Source of the DNA: Roseobacter sinensis
GTDB lineage: Bacteria > Pseudomonadota > Alphaproteobacteria > Rhodobacterales > Rhodobacteraceae
Direction: 5' to 3'
NCBI RefSeq assembly: GCF_025755255.1
Contig: NZ_JALIEB010000008.1
Location: 62,001 to 126,000 of the forward strand
Length of the DNA: 64,000 bases
A model generated the notes under the pieces. The model did no database searches and was not told the origin of the DNA. It saw only the letters and a program-made list of their open reading frames with translations. The position numbers and the translations under genes are program-made. Of this stretch, positions 38,182-47,349 are shown one piece after another. Every line of letters starts with the position of its first letter. The first letter of the stretch is position 1.

Positions 38182-38772
38182 TCACTTTGTCGCGGGCGCG
38201 CCTTTCTGTGCCCGCCACGCGGCCAGCGCCGAATTCTCATCCGGGGCCACAGAGAGTGTCGCGAGCTGCGCATCATGGCCCGCATCCGCAACGCCGGGCG
38301 ACGTGGCCTTGAGTGCACCCAGCGCCGAGATGTTGTCGACCACCTTTGGTGCAAAGGACATGGTGCGCGCGATCGACTTCTGGAATTGCTGGCTTTTGAT
38401 CTGGTGCCGCGCACCGAAGTAGAACGACACGATCACCCCCAGAAGCCACCAGAGCGGCTCCGGAACCAGCGCGATGCCCTGCATGCGTGCGGCAAACCAC
38501 ACCGGGTCGATCATCGCGGCCAGAAAGAGACCCAGCGTCCCCAGCGCCAAGGCAGGGCGCGGCAGCCGATTTACGCCATCCATCATCCGGTCGAACCACC
38601 CCTGAGGGGCCACCTCGAACTCCTGCGCGAATTGCGCCATCGCACCAAGGCGCAGCTGCTGCGCACGGGCCGCCCCCTCCTCCGTGTTCTCCCGAAAGAC
38701 TTCAGCAGTCTGCGCGATCACGTTGCGATCATTGCCAAAGATGATGTTGAGAAGCCCCGATATCAGACCCAT
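38182..38772 (-). CDS. Holin of the gene-transfer-agent type (3TM)
   Basis: This 196-residue protein begins MGLISGLLNIIFGNDRNVI and has hydrophobic helices at about 72-92 and 104-122 after an amphipathic N-terminal section. The arrangement and position beside an endolysin gene match the GTA 3TM holin family (PF11351 type). Such a holin makes holes through which the endolysin reaches the cell wall so that GTA particles are released. Its ATG overlaps the end of the endolysin gene by 10 bp. The C-terminal 50 residues are soluble and variable. Confidence 0.8.
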   Translation of the reverse strand: MGLISGLLNIIFGNDRNVIAQTAEVFRENTEEGAARAQQLRLGAMAQFAQEFEVAPQGWFDRMMDGVNRLPRPALALGTLGLFLAAMIDPVWFAARMQGIALVPEPLWWLLGVIVSFYFGARHQIKSQQFQKSIARTMSFAPKVVDNISALGALKATSPGVADAGHDAQLATLSVAPDENSALAAWRAQKGAPATK

Positions 38773-39374
38773 GCTGAAACCCTCTGCTGAAACTGCTCTC
38801 GTGTGAGATGGTAGCGCGGCGAGATGAACTCCTCGGCGCGTTTGATCCAGCCGCCCTTGCCGCCGGCGCGCGTGCGCGCGTATTTTCGGCTGGCGGCCCG
38901 ACGATCGGCGATCCGGAAGTAATAGTTGCGGCGTGCAATCCCGTAGGCGTCAGCCAGAAAGTCCGGTGCCTCCAGATAGGCGGCCTGCGCCGCGCCAATG
39001 CTCTGTGGCCCCAGAACGCCGTCAACCGCAACCGGATGGCCCATGTCGCGCAGCAACCGCTGCAGGATCTTCACCGCGTTGCTGCCGGCGTTCACATACA
39101 TGTCGAAGACGGTCGCATGCAGCACCTGCGGAAGAAGCGCGATCAGCGGCTTTTCGAAGTAGTGTTTCTCAAAGATCTCGATGGCATGCGCCTTCGTCAG
39201 AGCCCGCACGTCGGCAACGGTCACCGCTCCATCGTGATCGAGGTCGATGCCCAGAGCCCGCATGGTGTGAATCGTAACGCCGTATTTCGTGGCCCCACCG
39301 GGGTCGTCCGGGTCGTTCACGAACCCGCCTTCCCGCGCCACGATCTCGGTGGCGATCTCTCTGACCGTCTGCAT
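38763..39374 (-). CDS. GTA/phage-type endolysin, glycoside hydrolase family 108
   Basis: This 203-residue peptidoglycan hydrolase begins MQTVREIATEIVAREGGFVNDPDDPGGATKYGVT. The EGGFVND...GGATKYG pattern with its Glu is the catalytic N-terminal motif of GH108 N-acetylmuramidases. The C-terminal half (about 95-200) has LLRDMGHPVAVDGVLGPQSIG, a peptidoglycan-binding type 3 domain. No signal peptide is present, consistent with holin-dependent release. The start has AAGGGGA upstream; a CtrA-like half-site lies 46 bp before it. In Rhodobacter capsulatus the equivalent pair lies outside the main GTA cluster. Confidence 0.86.
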   Translation of the reverse strand: MQTVREIATEIVAREGGFVNDPDDPGGATKYGVTIHTMRALGIDLDHDGAVTVADVRALTKAHAIEIFEKHYFEKPLIALLPQVLHATVFDMYVNAGSNAVKILQRLLRDMGHPVAVDGVLGPQSIGAAQAAYLEAPDFLADAYGIARRNYYFRIADRRAASRKYARTRAGGKGGWIKRAEEFISPRYHLTREQFQQRVSAWV

Positions 39375-39419
39375 GCCTGTCCCCTTTTCAGCCGTCGTGG
39401 GCGGAAAAATGGACAAGGA

Positions 39420-39427
39420 ATGGTTAA
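39420..39427 (-). promoter_or_regulatory. CtrA-like half-site upstream of the endolysin gene
   Basis: TTAACCAT on the minus strand exactly matches the described CtrA half-site and lies 46 bp before the endolysin start. CtrA is the known activator of GTA genes in Rhodobacterales. An 8-mer can occur by chance, so this is a motif-plus-context call. Confidence 0.4.
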
Positions 39428-39452
39428 TTCAGGCTGATGTGAGCGTACGCTG

Positions 39453-39896
39453 TCAGCTGTCGGAGGGTTTGTAGACGCCTTGTTCCTTCAGCGCGTCAAC
39501 CACCTCGGCAGGCATATAGGTTTCATCGTGTTTCGCAAGAATTTCATGAGCTTCGAAGACACCGTTAATGTAGCGTCCAGTGCCGACCATGCCCTGGTTC
39601 TCCTCGAAGAGATCCGGCAGAACGCCCGTATAGGTCACCGGCACAACGGCACCGCCATCGGTCACGCTGAAGCGAATGGTCTCTCCCTGTCCGCGCACGA
39701 TGGAGCCTTCTTCCACCAGCCCGCCGATCCGGAAGACCTCCGTCGGCTCGGGTGGTTCGGCCAGGATCTGACTGGGCGCACGAAAGAAATTGATCCCGTC
39801 GCGCATCGCATAGCCAATCAACGCCGTCGACAGAACAAGCGCCACGGCAGCTACGGCGATAACCTGTATCCGGCGCTGTTTCTTGAGCGATTTCAT
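39453..39896 (-). CDS. ccmE: Haem chaperone CcmE
   Basis: CcmE binds haem covalently in the periplasm and passes it to CcmF. The 147-residue protein has a short basic N-terminus, one membrane anchor (about 10-30), and an OB-fold domain with RIGGLVEEGSIVRG. The haem-attachment site is His123 in AKHDETYMP (Tyr127 supports the axial ligand). GAGGACG precedes the start. It lies 6 bp after argC and is separated from ccmF by the two lysis genes. Confidence 0.95.
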   Translation of the reverse strand: MKSLKKQRRIQVIAVAAVALVLSTALIGYAMRDGINFFRAPSQILAEPPEPTEVFRIGGLVEEGSIVRGQGETIRFSVTDGGAVVPVTYTGVLPDLFEENQGMVGTGRYINGVFEAHEILAKHDETYMPAEVVDALKEQGVYKPSDS

Positions 39897-39902
39897 GCGT
39901 CC

Positions 39903-40931
39903 TCACGGGAACAGCGGGGCCATCATCAACCCCGTGGTCTCTTCAATATCTAACATCAGGTTGGCGTTTTGCAACGCTTGGCCGCTGCTACCTTTTGTCA
40001 GATTATCCAGTGCGCCAATCACGATTGTCCGTCCCGGCAGACGGTCTCCGACGACCCCGATATGGCAGAAGTTGGAGCCCCGCACGTGCCGTGTGCTCGG
40101 CATCTCGCCAAAGGGCAGGACCACGATGAACGGCTCATCCGCATAGGCTGCGGCCAATGCGGCATGCACGGCCTCCGGCGCGCCCTTGACATAGCCGGTC
40201 GCCAGAATGCCCCGGTTCGCGGGAAGCAGATGCGGGGTGAACTGCACCTTGACCGCACGGCCAGCCAGAGCGCTGAATTCCTGATCGAATTCGCCCAGAT
40301 GCCGGTGCGTGCCACCGACCGCATAGGCGTGATAGCCTTCGGACAGCTCGGCGTGCAGCAGGTTCTCCTTGAGGCTGCGCCCGGCGCCGGAGACGGCACA
40401 TTTCAGATCGAGGATAATCTCGTCGAGATCGATCACCCCAGCAGAGATCAGGGGCCGCAGCATGAACTGCCCCGTCGCCGCATTGCAGCCCGTGCCCGCG
40501 ACAAGCCGTGCTCGCGCAATCTCGTCGCGATAGAACTCGGTGAGGCCATAGACCGCCTCTTTCTGCTGCTCCACCGCAGCATGAGCGTTGCCGTACCATG
40601 TCTGATAGGCCTGCGGGTCGCGCAGCCGGAAGTCCGCGCTCAGGTCGACGATCTTCAGATCGCCGGGCAGGCGCGCGATCACCTCCTGGCTGGTCTTATG
40701 CGGCAACGCGCAAAAGCACAGATCGATCTTTGCAAAGTCAATCTCATCGATTTGCAAAAGCGCCGGCAAGTCCAGATGCCGCAAATGCGGGAACACCTCG
40801 GCGATGCTCTGCCCCGCCTTCGTGTTGGCCCCAAGCGCGGTGAGCGTCATTTGGGGATGCTCGGCAATCAGCCGGATCAGTTCAGCCCCGGTGTAGCCGG
40901 AAGCGCCAAGAATGGCGATGGAATAGGTCAT
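39903..40931 (-). CDS. argC: N-acetyl-gamma-glutamyl-phosphate reductase
   Basis: This is the third step of arginine synthesis, NADPH-dependent. The 342-residue protein opens [19 protein letters not shown] (nucleotide-binding loop), and has [22 protein letters not shown] and the active-site Cys in [13 protein letters not shown] (about residues 145-157). The later block [11 protein letters not shown] and [21 protein letters not shown] are typical of the long (type 1) ArgC form. It heads an operon with ccmE. Confidence 0.95.
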   Translation of the reverse strand: MTYSIAILGASGYTGAELIRLIAEHPQMTLTALGANTKAGQSIAEVFPHLRHLDLPALLQIDEIDFAKIDLCFCALPHKTSQEVIARLPGDLKIVDLSADFRLRDPQAYQTWYGNAHAAVEQQKEAVYGLTEFYRDEIARARLVAGTGCNAATGQFMLRPLISAGVIDLDEIILDLKCAVSGAGRSLKENLLHAELSEGYHAYAVGGTHRHLGEFDQEFSALAGRAVKVQFTPHLLPANRGILATGYVKGAPEAVHAALAAAYADEPFIVVLPFGEMPSTRHVRGSNFCHIGVVGDRLPGRTIVIGALDNLTKGSSGQALQNANLMLDIEETTGLMMAPLFP

Positions 40932-40963
40932 GGTTCGTCCGTATCGAAAGAGAAGATGGTGGT

Positions 40964-41773
40964 TCAGGCGGATTGAAACACGATCTGTCGTCGCAAGAAC
41001 TGGGTGGCGCGGTCGCTCACCCGCCGCGGATCACCGGTGGTCAGGAAGCACCGCTCGCCCGTGCCCAGCATATCCGGATGCCGATCCAGATAATCGGCGA
41101 GGCTGTCGGCCACGAGCGCGGCCTGGCTGAAGACACGGACCTCCTCGCCCAACGCTGCCTGAAAGCTCGACTGCATCAGCGGATAATGTGTGCAGCCGAG
41201 GATCGCAGCATCCGGCTCGGGCATCTTGCGCTGCAAGGCCTCGACATGACTGCGCACCAAAGCCTCGGCCAGGATCATGTCACCATCCTCGATCGCATCC
41301 ACCACCCCGCCGCAGGCCTGCGCCTCCACATCCACGCCAATCGCGCGAAACGCCAGCTCGCGCTGGAAGGCGCGGCTGGCCACTGTGGCGGGTGTTGCAA
41401 AGAGTGCCACATGTTTGACGTTGACCTCCCGCGGCGGAGAATTGTCGCCCCATTGCCGTTCGGTCAGCGCTTCGATGAGCGGCACGAAGACACCCAGCAC
41501 ACGCTTGTCGGACGGCACCCAGCTTTCCTGCATCCGCCGCAACGCCGCCGCCGAGGCGGTATTGCAGGCCAGAATGACCAGATTGCAGCCCGCCTCGAAG
41601 AGCCGGGTCACCGCCGCACAGGTCAGATCGAAGATGTCATCGGCCGTGCGCACCCCGTAAGGCGCATGGGCACTGTCGGCGAGATAGACAAACGGCAACT
41701 CCGGCAGCCGCGCTTCGGCCGCCTGCAAGACGGTCAAGCCGCCCAATCCGCTGTCAAAAATCCCAACTGCCAT
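40964..41773 (-). CDS. murI: Glutamate racemase
   Basis: MurI converts L- to D-glutamate for peptidoglycan. The 269-residue protein has the two catalytic cysteines in [12 protein letters not shown] and [11 protein letters not shown], and the [10 protein letters not shown] opening with Asp7-Ser8. The middle carries [13 protein letters not shown]. Length and order match MurI; aspartate racemases share the fold but not these motifs. It precedes argC on the same strand by 32 bp. Confidence 0.95.
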   Translation of the reverse strand: MAVGIFDSGLGGLTVLQAAEARLPELPFVYLADSAHAPYGVRTADDIFDLTCAAVTRLFEAGCNLVILACNTASAAALRRMQESWVPSDKRVLGVFVPLIEALTERQWGDNSPPREVNVKHVALFATPATVASRAFQRELAFRAIGVDVEAQACGGVVDAIEDGDMILAEALVRSHVEALQRKMPEPDAAILGCTHYPLMQSSFQAALGEEVRVFSQAALVADSLADYLDRHPDMLGTGERCFLTTGDPRRVSDRATQFLRRQIVFQSA

Positions 41774-41800
41774 GCTCAGGCGCCTCTTTCGGGCACCTGT

Positions 41801-42676
41801 TCAGGATCGGTGCCGCTCCTCGAATTCATACCCCAGGTCAAACCGCTTCTCGGGGTCCGTTGACAGCTCATACGTTGCTTTTCGGAGGAAATCCATCATC
41901 GCTTTGCCGTCTTTGGCCAGCGGGTCCAGAATGTCGCGCCCGATCGGCTGGCCGACAACGATGCGCACCGGCGTATCGACGCGTGTCTTGAACTCCTTGA
42001 TCAGCAGCCCCATGCGCAGGGTGGAGTGCATGTGGCTCGCGATCTGGAACAGCCGGCTGGTGTGTCCATCGAAGTAGAGCGGAACCACATGGGCACGCGA
42101 TTTTGCAATCATCCGCGCGGTGAAGCTGCGCCAGCCCGGGTCCATGGGCCGCGAAAACGGTCGGGCCGCAGTGCTGACCGTCCCGCCCGGAAACACTCCG
42201 ATGGCGCCGCCCTGCTCAAGATAGGCCAGCGCCGCCTTCCGCGTTGCAATGTTGAGCGCCAGCGCGTCCTTCGTCTCCTCGAAGCTGATGGGCAGGATGA
42301 AGCGGTTCAGATCCTCAGCCTTGCGAAAGACCGAATTCGCCATGATCCGGAAGTCACACCGGCTCTGCCCCAGAATGTGCCCCATCATCAGCCCGTCGAG
42401 GATACCGTAGGGGTGATTGGCGATCATGATCAGCGGGCCGTCCCGCGGGATATTGTCAAGAGCGCCGCCCACCACATCGAGGGTCAGCCCGTACCGTTCG
42501 ACCATGACGTCGAAGAAGCCGCGGCCGGCGGCCACTTCATGCTCATAGCCGCGCGCGCGTTTGATCAGGCGCAGCCGCCCCGTGCTGTTCTCCATCATGC
42601 GGATCAGCGCGCGCCCGCCCTTGGTCTGCGCCGAATACGAATAGCTGATATCCCGCGTGATATTGGCGCGTACCAT
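41801..42676 (-). CDS. Lysophospholipid acyltransferase family protein (PlsC-like)
   Basis: This 291-residue protein carries an acyltransferase domain in its middle. In place of the usual HxxxxD block it shows ANHPYGILDGLMMG (His and Asp spaced by four, about 85-98). The second block is VFPGGTVSTAARPF (about 163-176). The family transfers acyl chains to lysophospholipids or ornithine-type lipids. The long N-terminal extension and DGHTSRLFQIASHMHSTLR segment resemble the OlsA/hemolysin-like acyltransferases of Alphaproteobacteria. Substrate not determined. It lies in the same orientation as murI, 27 bp upstream of it. Confidence 0.82.
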   Translation of the reverse strand: MVRANITRDISYSYSAQTKGGRALIRMMENSTGRLRLIKRARGYEHEVAAGRGFFDVMVERYGLTLDVVGGALDNIPRDGPLIMIANHPYGILDGLMMGHILGQSRCDFRIMANSVFRKAEDLNRFILPISFEETKDALALNIATRKAALAYLEQGGAIGVFPGGTVSTAARPFSRPMDPGWRSFTARMIAKSRAHVVPLYFDGHTSRLFQIASHMHSTLRMGLLIKEFKTRVDTPVRIVVGQPIGRDILDPLAKDGKAMMDFLRKATYELSTDPEKRFDLGYEFEERHRS

Positions 42677-42760
42677 TCAGAGCATGTCCTCTTGCCGCTG
42701 CGGCGCAACTCTAGCTTTGGCGGCGCACTATGCCCAGAAGATATGTCAAATATGTGAAGA

Positions 42761-45700
42761 TCACTCCGCAGCGCGCGCGGTCTCGGCCCCACCGGCCCGG
42801 ATCACCGAGAGCAATTCCTCGCGCCGTTTGGCGGCCTTCGCTTCGTTCTGCTGCTTGACCGGTCCGAAGCCACGGATGTCGAGCGGCAGGGCGGCCAGCG
42901 CGACAATCGCGGGACGGGTGGAATCATCCAGCCGCCCCAGCACCTCCTTCATGTCGCGCTCGTATTGTTTGATCAGCGCCCGTTCCATGCGGCGTTCCGT
43001 GTTGTACCCGAAGGGATCAAGCGGTGTGCCGCGCAGAACCTTCAGACGGGTCAACAGCCGCAGGGGCCGTTCCAGCCAGGGCCCAAAGGTTCGCTTTTGC
43101 GGCCGCCCGTCCGGCCCGGTTTTCGACAACAGCGGCGGGGCGAGGTGGAAGGTCATCTTGAAGTCGCCGTGGAACTCTTCCGCCGCCTTCTCGCGGCTGG
43201 TCAGCAAGAGCCGCGCGACTTCATATTCATCCTTGTAAGACAACAGTTTATGATAGCCTTTTAAAGCAGCCGCGCGGACCTCTGGATCAGTGATCTGCTC
43301 CAGGAAACTCCGGTACCGTTTGGCAAGCCGGGCGCTCTGGTACGCCTTCAGGTGGTCGGCGCGGAACGCGATCTGCTCGTCCACGGTCTTGGGCAGGCGA
43401 ACCACCTTGGGCTGGACCAGCGCCGCGGCCTCCTCGGGGTAGAGAACGGCCCAACGTCCGATTTCAAAGGCCCGCAGGTTCCGCTCGACCGCGGCGCCGT
43501 TGAGTGTGATCGCTTCGGAAATCGCCTCCAGCGACAGCGGCACCAGACCCCGCTGCCAGGCCGCGCCGAAGATCATCATGTTCGAAAAAATAGAGTCGCC
43601 CAGCGTGGCCTTGGCCAGATCGGAGGCATCGAACAGATCCACCCGGTCCTGCAGCCGCGCTTCGAGGGCCAGCGCCAGCCGTTCGCTGGGCAGCTGAAAC
43701 TCGGTATCGCGGGTGAAGTCGCCGGTGATGATCTCATGGCTGTTCACCACCGCCCCGGTCCGCCCCGCACGCGTCAGCCCAAGCGTCTTTGCCCCGGCCG
43801 AGACCACCAGATCGCCGCCAATCAGGGCGTCCGCTTCGCCGGTGGCAACGCGGATTGCACTGATATCACTCGGCTTTTCAGCAAGGCGACAGTGGATGTG
43901 TACGGCGCCGCCCTTTTGGGCCAGCCCGGCCATCTCCATCATGCCGGCACCCTTCCCGTCGATATGCGCGGCTTGCGCCATCACGGCCCCGATGGTCACC
44001 ACACCGGTGCCGCCAACCCCGGTGACGACCACGTTCCACGTCCCGTCGATGGCGGGGAGCTCTGGCTGTGGCAAATCAGGGATATCGAGGCGCGCGGTCG
44101 GGTCTTTCCGGACCGTCGCACCTTCAAGTGTCACAAAGGACGGGCAGAAGCCCTTGAGACAGCTGAAATCCTTGTTGCAGGAGGATTGATCGATGGCCCG
44201 TTTGCGGCCCAGTTCGGTTTCTTTCGGCACAATCGATACGCAGTTCGACTGCACCCCACAGTCGCCGCAGCCTTCGCAGACATCCGTATTGATGAAAACG
44301 CGCTTGTCCGGATCGGGGAACAGCCCGCGCTTGCGCCGCCGCCGCTTCTCGGCCGCGCAGGTCTGAATGTAAACAATCGCCGAGACTCCCGACAACTTTG
44401 CAAACTTCTCCTGAACAGTTTGCAAATCTGCCCGTTCATGAACCTCAACACCGGAAAACGCTTTCGGATCAACATCTTCTTTCTCGTCATAGACCACCGC
44501 GATATGCGGAACGCCCATCGCCTGCAACTCCTTCACGATCCGCGGCGCATCAAGATCGCCCTCGTTCTGCTGCCCGCCGGTCATGGCCACCGCGTCGTTG
44601 TAGAGGATCTTGTAGGTGATGTTGGTGCCCGCGTTCAGCGCCGCACGGATCGCCTGTACGCCGGAGTGATTGTAGGTCCCGTCGCCCAGGTTCTGGAACA
44701 CGTGATCGCGGGTCGAAAACGGCGCCTCGCCGATCCAGTTCGCCCCCTCGCCACCCATATGGGTAAAGCCGGTGGTCTCGCGGTCCATCCACTGCACCAT
44801 GTAGTGACAGCCGATGCCGGCATAGGCCCGCGACCCTTCGGGCAGCTTCGTGGAAGAGTTGTGCGGACAGCCCGAGCAGAAGTAGGGCAACCGCGCCGCG
44901 ATATCCTCGGCATTGTCATTGCGCCGCGCCTCTTCGAGCAGGTGCAAGCCCGCCTTGATCCCATCGGTCTCCCGCCCCTCATCGATCAGGATGCCGCCGA
45001 GCTTCTCGGCGATCATGATCGGGTCCAGTGCGCCGCGCGTCGGGAACAGCTCCTCGCGGTGCATAGCCCCCGCGCCACCTTTGTACCAGCCATAGACGCG
45101 ACGCCCCCGCCGATCGTCGAAAATGGCTTCCTTGATCTGGACCTCGATGAGCTTGCGCTTTTCCTCGACCACCACGATGAGATCGAGCCCCTCAGCCCAG
45201 TCGTGAAACCCTTCCATATCCAACGGGAAGGTCTGCCCCACCTTGTAGGTCGTGATCCCGAGCCGCTCCGCCTCGCCCGCGTCGATATTCAGCAGCGCCA
45301 GCGCATGTTCGAGGTCGAGCCAGTTCTTGCCCGCCGCCACAAAACCGATCTTGGCACCCGGCTTTCCCCAGACGCGCTTGTCCATCCCGTTGGCATGCGA
45401 GAAGGCCTCTGCCGCAAAGCGCTTGTAGTCGATCATGCGCGCTTCCTGGGCGTGCGGCGTGTCGATCAGGCGGATGTTGAGCCCGCCCTCCGGCATTTCG
45501 AAGTTCGGCAGTACGAATTGCACCCGCGCCGGATCGGCATCGACCACCGAGGTCGCCTCGACCGTATCCTTCATCGTCTTCAGCCCGACCCAGAGCCCGG
45601 AAAACCGCGACAAGGCAAAGCCATAAAGCCCGTAGTCGAGGATTTCCTGCACGCCCGCGGGGCTGACCACCGGCATGTAGGCATCGACCATCGCCCATTC

Positions 45701-46177
45701 GGATTGGTGCAGTACGGTCGAACTTTCGCCAGTGTGATCGTCGCCCATGGCCATCAGAACACCGCCGTGGGTGGAAGATCCGGCCATATTCGCATGCCGC
45801 ATCACATCGCCCGAACGGTCGACCCCCGGCCCCTTGCCGTACCAGAGCCCGAAGACGCCATCGAATTTGCCCTCGCCCCGCAATTCCGCCTGCTGGCTGC
45901 CCCAGAGTGCGGTCGCGGCCAGATCCTCGTTCAAGCCAGCCTGAAAGGTAATGTCATGTTCCGTCAGTGGTTTGAGTGCCCGCTGCATCTGCAAATCCAC
46001 CGCCCCCAGCGGCGAGCCACGATAGCCGGTCACCAGCCCGGCGGTGTTCAGCCCCGCGGCCGTGTCCCGGGCCTTTTGCATCAGCATCAGACGCACCAGC
46101 GCCTGCGTTCCGTTCAACAGAACCGGGCTTTTGGATAGGTCATAGCGGTCATTGAGTGAGATCTTCTGAGTGCTCAT
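42761..46177 (-). CDS. Indolepyruvate ferredoxin oxidoreductase family protein (fused)
   Basis: A 1138-residue fusion that decarboxylates aryl 2-oxo acids to acyl-CoA with a thiamine cofactor. The N-terminal part (about 1-420) contains GYRGSPLGAVDLQMQ and the pyruvate-ferredoxin pyrimidine domain. The TPP-binding part (about 440-620) has YFCSGCPHNSSTKLPEGSRA and GEGANWIG. A [4Fe-4S] block CEGCGDCGVQSNC is present, with CLKGFCPSFV following. The C-terminal gamma-like part starts at VVTGVGGTGVVTIG (about 730) and ends with the DUF6537-like tail. It is divergent from a LysR gene, with a dyad between them. Confidence 0.92.
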   Translation of the reverse strand: MSTQKISLNDRYDLSKSPVLLNGTQALVRLMLMQKARDTAAGLNTAGLVTGYRGSPLGAVDLQMQRALKPLTEHDITFQAGLNEDLAATALWGSQQAELRGEGKFDGVFGLWYGKGPGVDRSGDVMRHANMAGSSTHGGVLMAMGDDHTGESSTVLHQSEWAMVDAYMPVVSPAGVQEILDYGLYGFALSRFSGLWVGLKTMKDTVEATSVVDADPARVQFVLPNFEMPEGGLNIRLIDTPHAQEARMIDYKRFAAEAFSHANGMDKRVWGKPGAKIGFVAAGKNWLDLEHALALLNIDAGEAERLGITTYKVGQTFPLDMEGFHDWAEGLDLIVVVEEKRKLIEVQIKEAIFDDRRGRRVYGWYKGGAGAMHREELFPTRGALDPIMIAEKLGGILIDEGRETDGIKAGLHLLEEARRNDNAEDIAARLPYFCSGCPHNSSTKLPEGSRAYAGIGCHYMVQWMDRETTGFTHMGGEGANWIGEAPFSTRDHVFQNLGDGTYNHSGVQAIRAALNAGTNITYKILYNDAVAMTGGQQNEGDLDAPRIVKELQAMGVPHIAVVYDEKEDVDPKAFSGVEVHERADLQTVQEKFAKLSGVSAIVYIQTCAAEKRRRRKRGLFPDPDKRVFINTDVCEGCGDCGVQSNCVSIVPKETELGRKRAIDQSSCNKDFSCLKGFCPSFVTLEGATVRKDPTARLDIPDLPQPELPAIDGTWNVVVTGVGGTGVVTIGAVMAQAAHIDGKGAGMMEMAGLAQKGGAVHIHCRLAEKPSDISAIRVATGEADALIGGDLVVSAGAKTLGLTRAGRTGAVVNSHEIITGDFTRDTEFQLPSERLALALEARLQDRVDLFDASDLAKATLGDSIFSNMMIFGAAWQRGLVPLSLEAISEAITLNGAAVERNLRAFEIGRWAVLYPEEAAALVQPKVVRLPKTVDEQIAFRADHLKAYQSARLAKRYRSFLEQITDPEVRAAALKGYHKLLSYKDEYEVARLLLTSREKAAEEFHGDFKMTFHLAPPLLSKTGPDGRPQKRTFGPWLERPLRLLTRLKVLRGTPLDPFGYNTERRMERALIKQYERDMKEVLGRLDDSTRPAIVALAALPLDIRGFGPVKQQNEAKAAKRREELLSVIRAGGAETARAAE

Positions 46178-46225
46178 CGGTCGCCTCCCAGCTTTCCCAG
46201 TCTTGCATAGATTTAGCCCAATAAT

Positions 46226-46244
46226 AGGTCATGAAAGCTGACCT
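46226..46244. promoter_or_regulatory. Candidate LysR operator between divergent genes
   Basis: AGGTCA-N7-TGACCT at 46226-46244 is a perfect interrupted dyad and contains the T-N11-A core (T46229, A46241) typical of LysR-type operators. It sits between the oxidoreductase start (46177) and the LysR start (46348), where autoregulation and divergent control would be expected. Confidence 0.5.
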
Positions 46245-46347
46245 GTATAGGAAATTTTTGCCGTTTCGTCCTGAATGCGCGCGGCTCCGCTGTATTTCGA
46301 AACAATATGTCGCTAGGGAAGGCGCGAAGGTTGGTACAGGGTGTTTC

Positions 46348-47253
46348 ATGGATTGGGATAAGCTTCGAATATTTCACGCGGTGGCTGATGCAGGCTCGCT
46401 GACGCACGCCGGCGACAAGCTCAACCTGTCGCAATCGGCGGTGAGTCGTCAGGTGCGCGGGCTCGAAGAGATGCTGAACACCACGCTCTTTCACCGCCAC
46501 GCGCGCGGGCTCATTCTGACCGAACAGGGCGAGCTTCTGTTCGACGCGACCTCCGCGATGACCAAGCGGCTCGACACCGCCTCGGCCCGCATTCGAGACA
46601 GCGAAGAGGAGGTTTTCGGCGAGCTGCGGGTGACCACCACAACCGGCTTCGGCACGCTCTGGCTGGCCCCGCGCCTGCCGAAACTTTACGAGCAATACCC
46701 GGACCTTAAGGTGGACCTCATGCTGGAGGAACGGGTGCTCGACCTGCCCATGCGCGAGGCCGATGTGGCCATCCGCATGAAGGAACCGAGCCAGGCCGAT
46801 CTCATCCGCAAGAAGCTGATGATGATCCGCATGTGCCTCTTCGCGACGCCGGACTACCTTGCCGAGAACGGCACGCCCGTCGAGATCGAAGACATCGAAA
46901 GCCACCGGCTCATCTGTCAGAACACAAACAGCGATCAGGTTGGAGCGGGCCGGAACCTGGTGCAGCACCTGATGACCTACGACATCCGCTCAACGCTCAC
47001 GGTGAATAACTATTTCGGGGTGTTGCAAGGCGTGCTGAACAACCTCGGCATCGGCGTGCTGCCCGACTACGTGACCGAGGATTTCCCCGATCTGGTCCGG
47101 GTCATTCCGGATGTCGAATCCGCCGATGTGCCCGTCTTCCTGGCCTACCCCGAAGAGCTGCGTCATTCGCAGCGGGTTGCCGCTTTCAAGGATTTCGTGC
47201 AGGACGAGATCATTGCCTACCGCAAACAACTGAGAGACAAGCAGAAAATTTGA
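46348..47253 (+). CDS. LysR family transcriptional regulator
   Basis: This 301-residue protein starts at 46348 (MDWDKLRIFHAVADAGSLTHAG); the longer open frame before it overlaps the operator and lacks coding character. Residues 1-60 form the winged helix-turn-helix (LNLSQSAVSRQVRGLEEML). Residues 90-290 form the LysR effector domain with GELRVTTTTGFGTLWLAPRL. It is divergent from the indolepyruvate oxidoreductase-like gene, so it probably regulates that gene in response to a related metabolite, by analogy with the family. Confidence 0.92.
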   Translation: MDWDKLRIFHAVADAGSLTHAGDKLNLSQSAVSRQVRGLEEMLNTTLFHRHARGLILTEQGELLFDATSAMTKRLDTASARIRDSEEEVFGELRVTTTTGFGTLWLAPRLPKLYEQYPDLKVDLMLEERVLDLPMREADVAIRMKEPSQADLIRKKLMMIRMCLFATPDYLAENGTPVEIEDIESHRLICQNTNSDQVGAGRNLVQHLMTYDIRSTLTVNNYFGVLQGVLNNLGIGVLPDYVTEDFPDLVRVIPDVESADVPVFLAYPEELRHSQRVAAFKDFVQDEIIAYRKQLRDKQKI

Positions 47254-47314
47254 CCAAATAGTCAGCTATGCATCAAGCGCATATCAGACATGCTGAAACA
47301 ATTTTGAATCAGCC

Positions 47315-47343
47315 TTGATCGTGTGCAGTCCGCCTCTTATTTG
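47315..47343 (+). promoter_or_regulatory. Orphan promoter before a candidate small RNA
   Basis: TTGATC (47315-47320) and TATTTG (47338-47343) form a -35/-10 pair with a 17-bp spacer, placing transcription start near 47350. The transcript would reach a strong terminator at 47399-47427 before purL begins. Confidence 0.4.
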
Positions 47344-47349
47344 CTCTCT

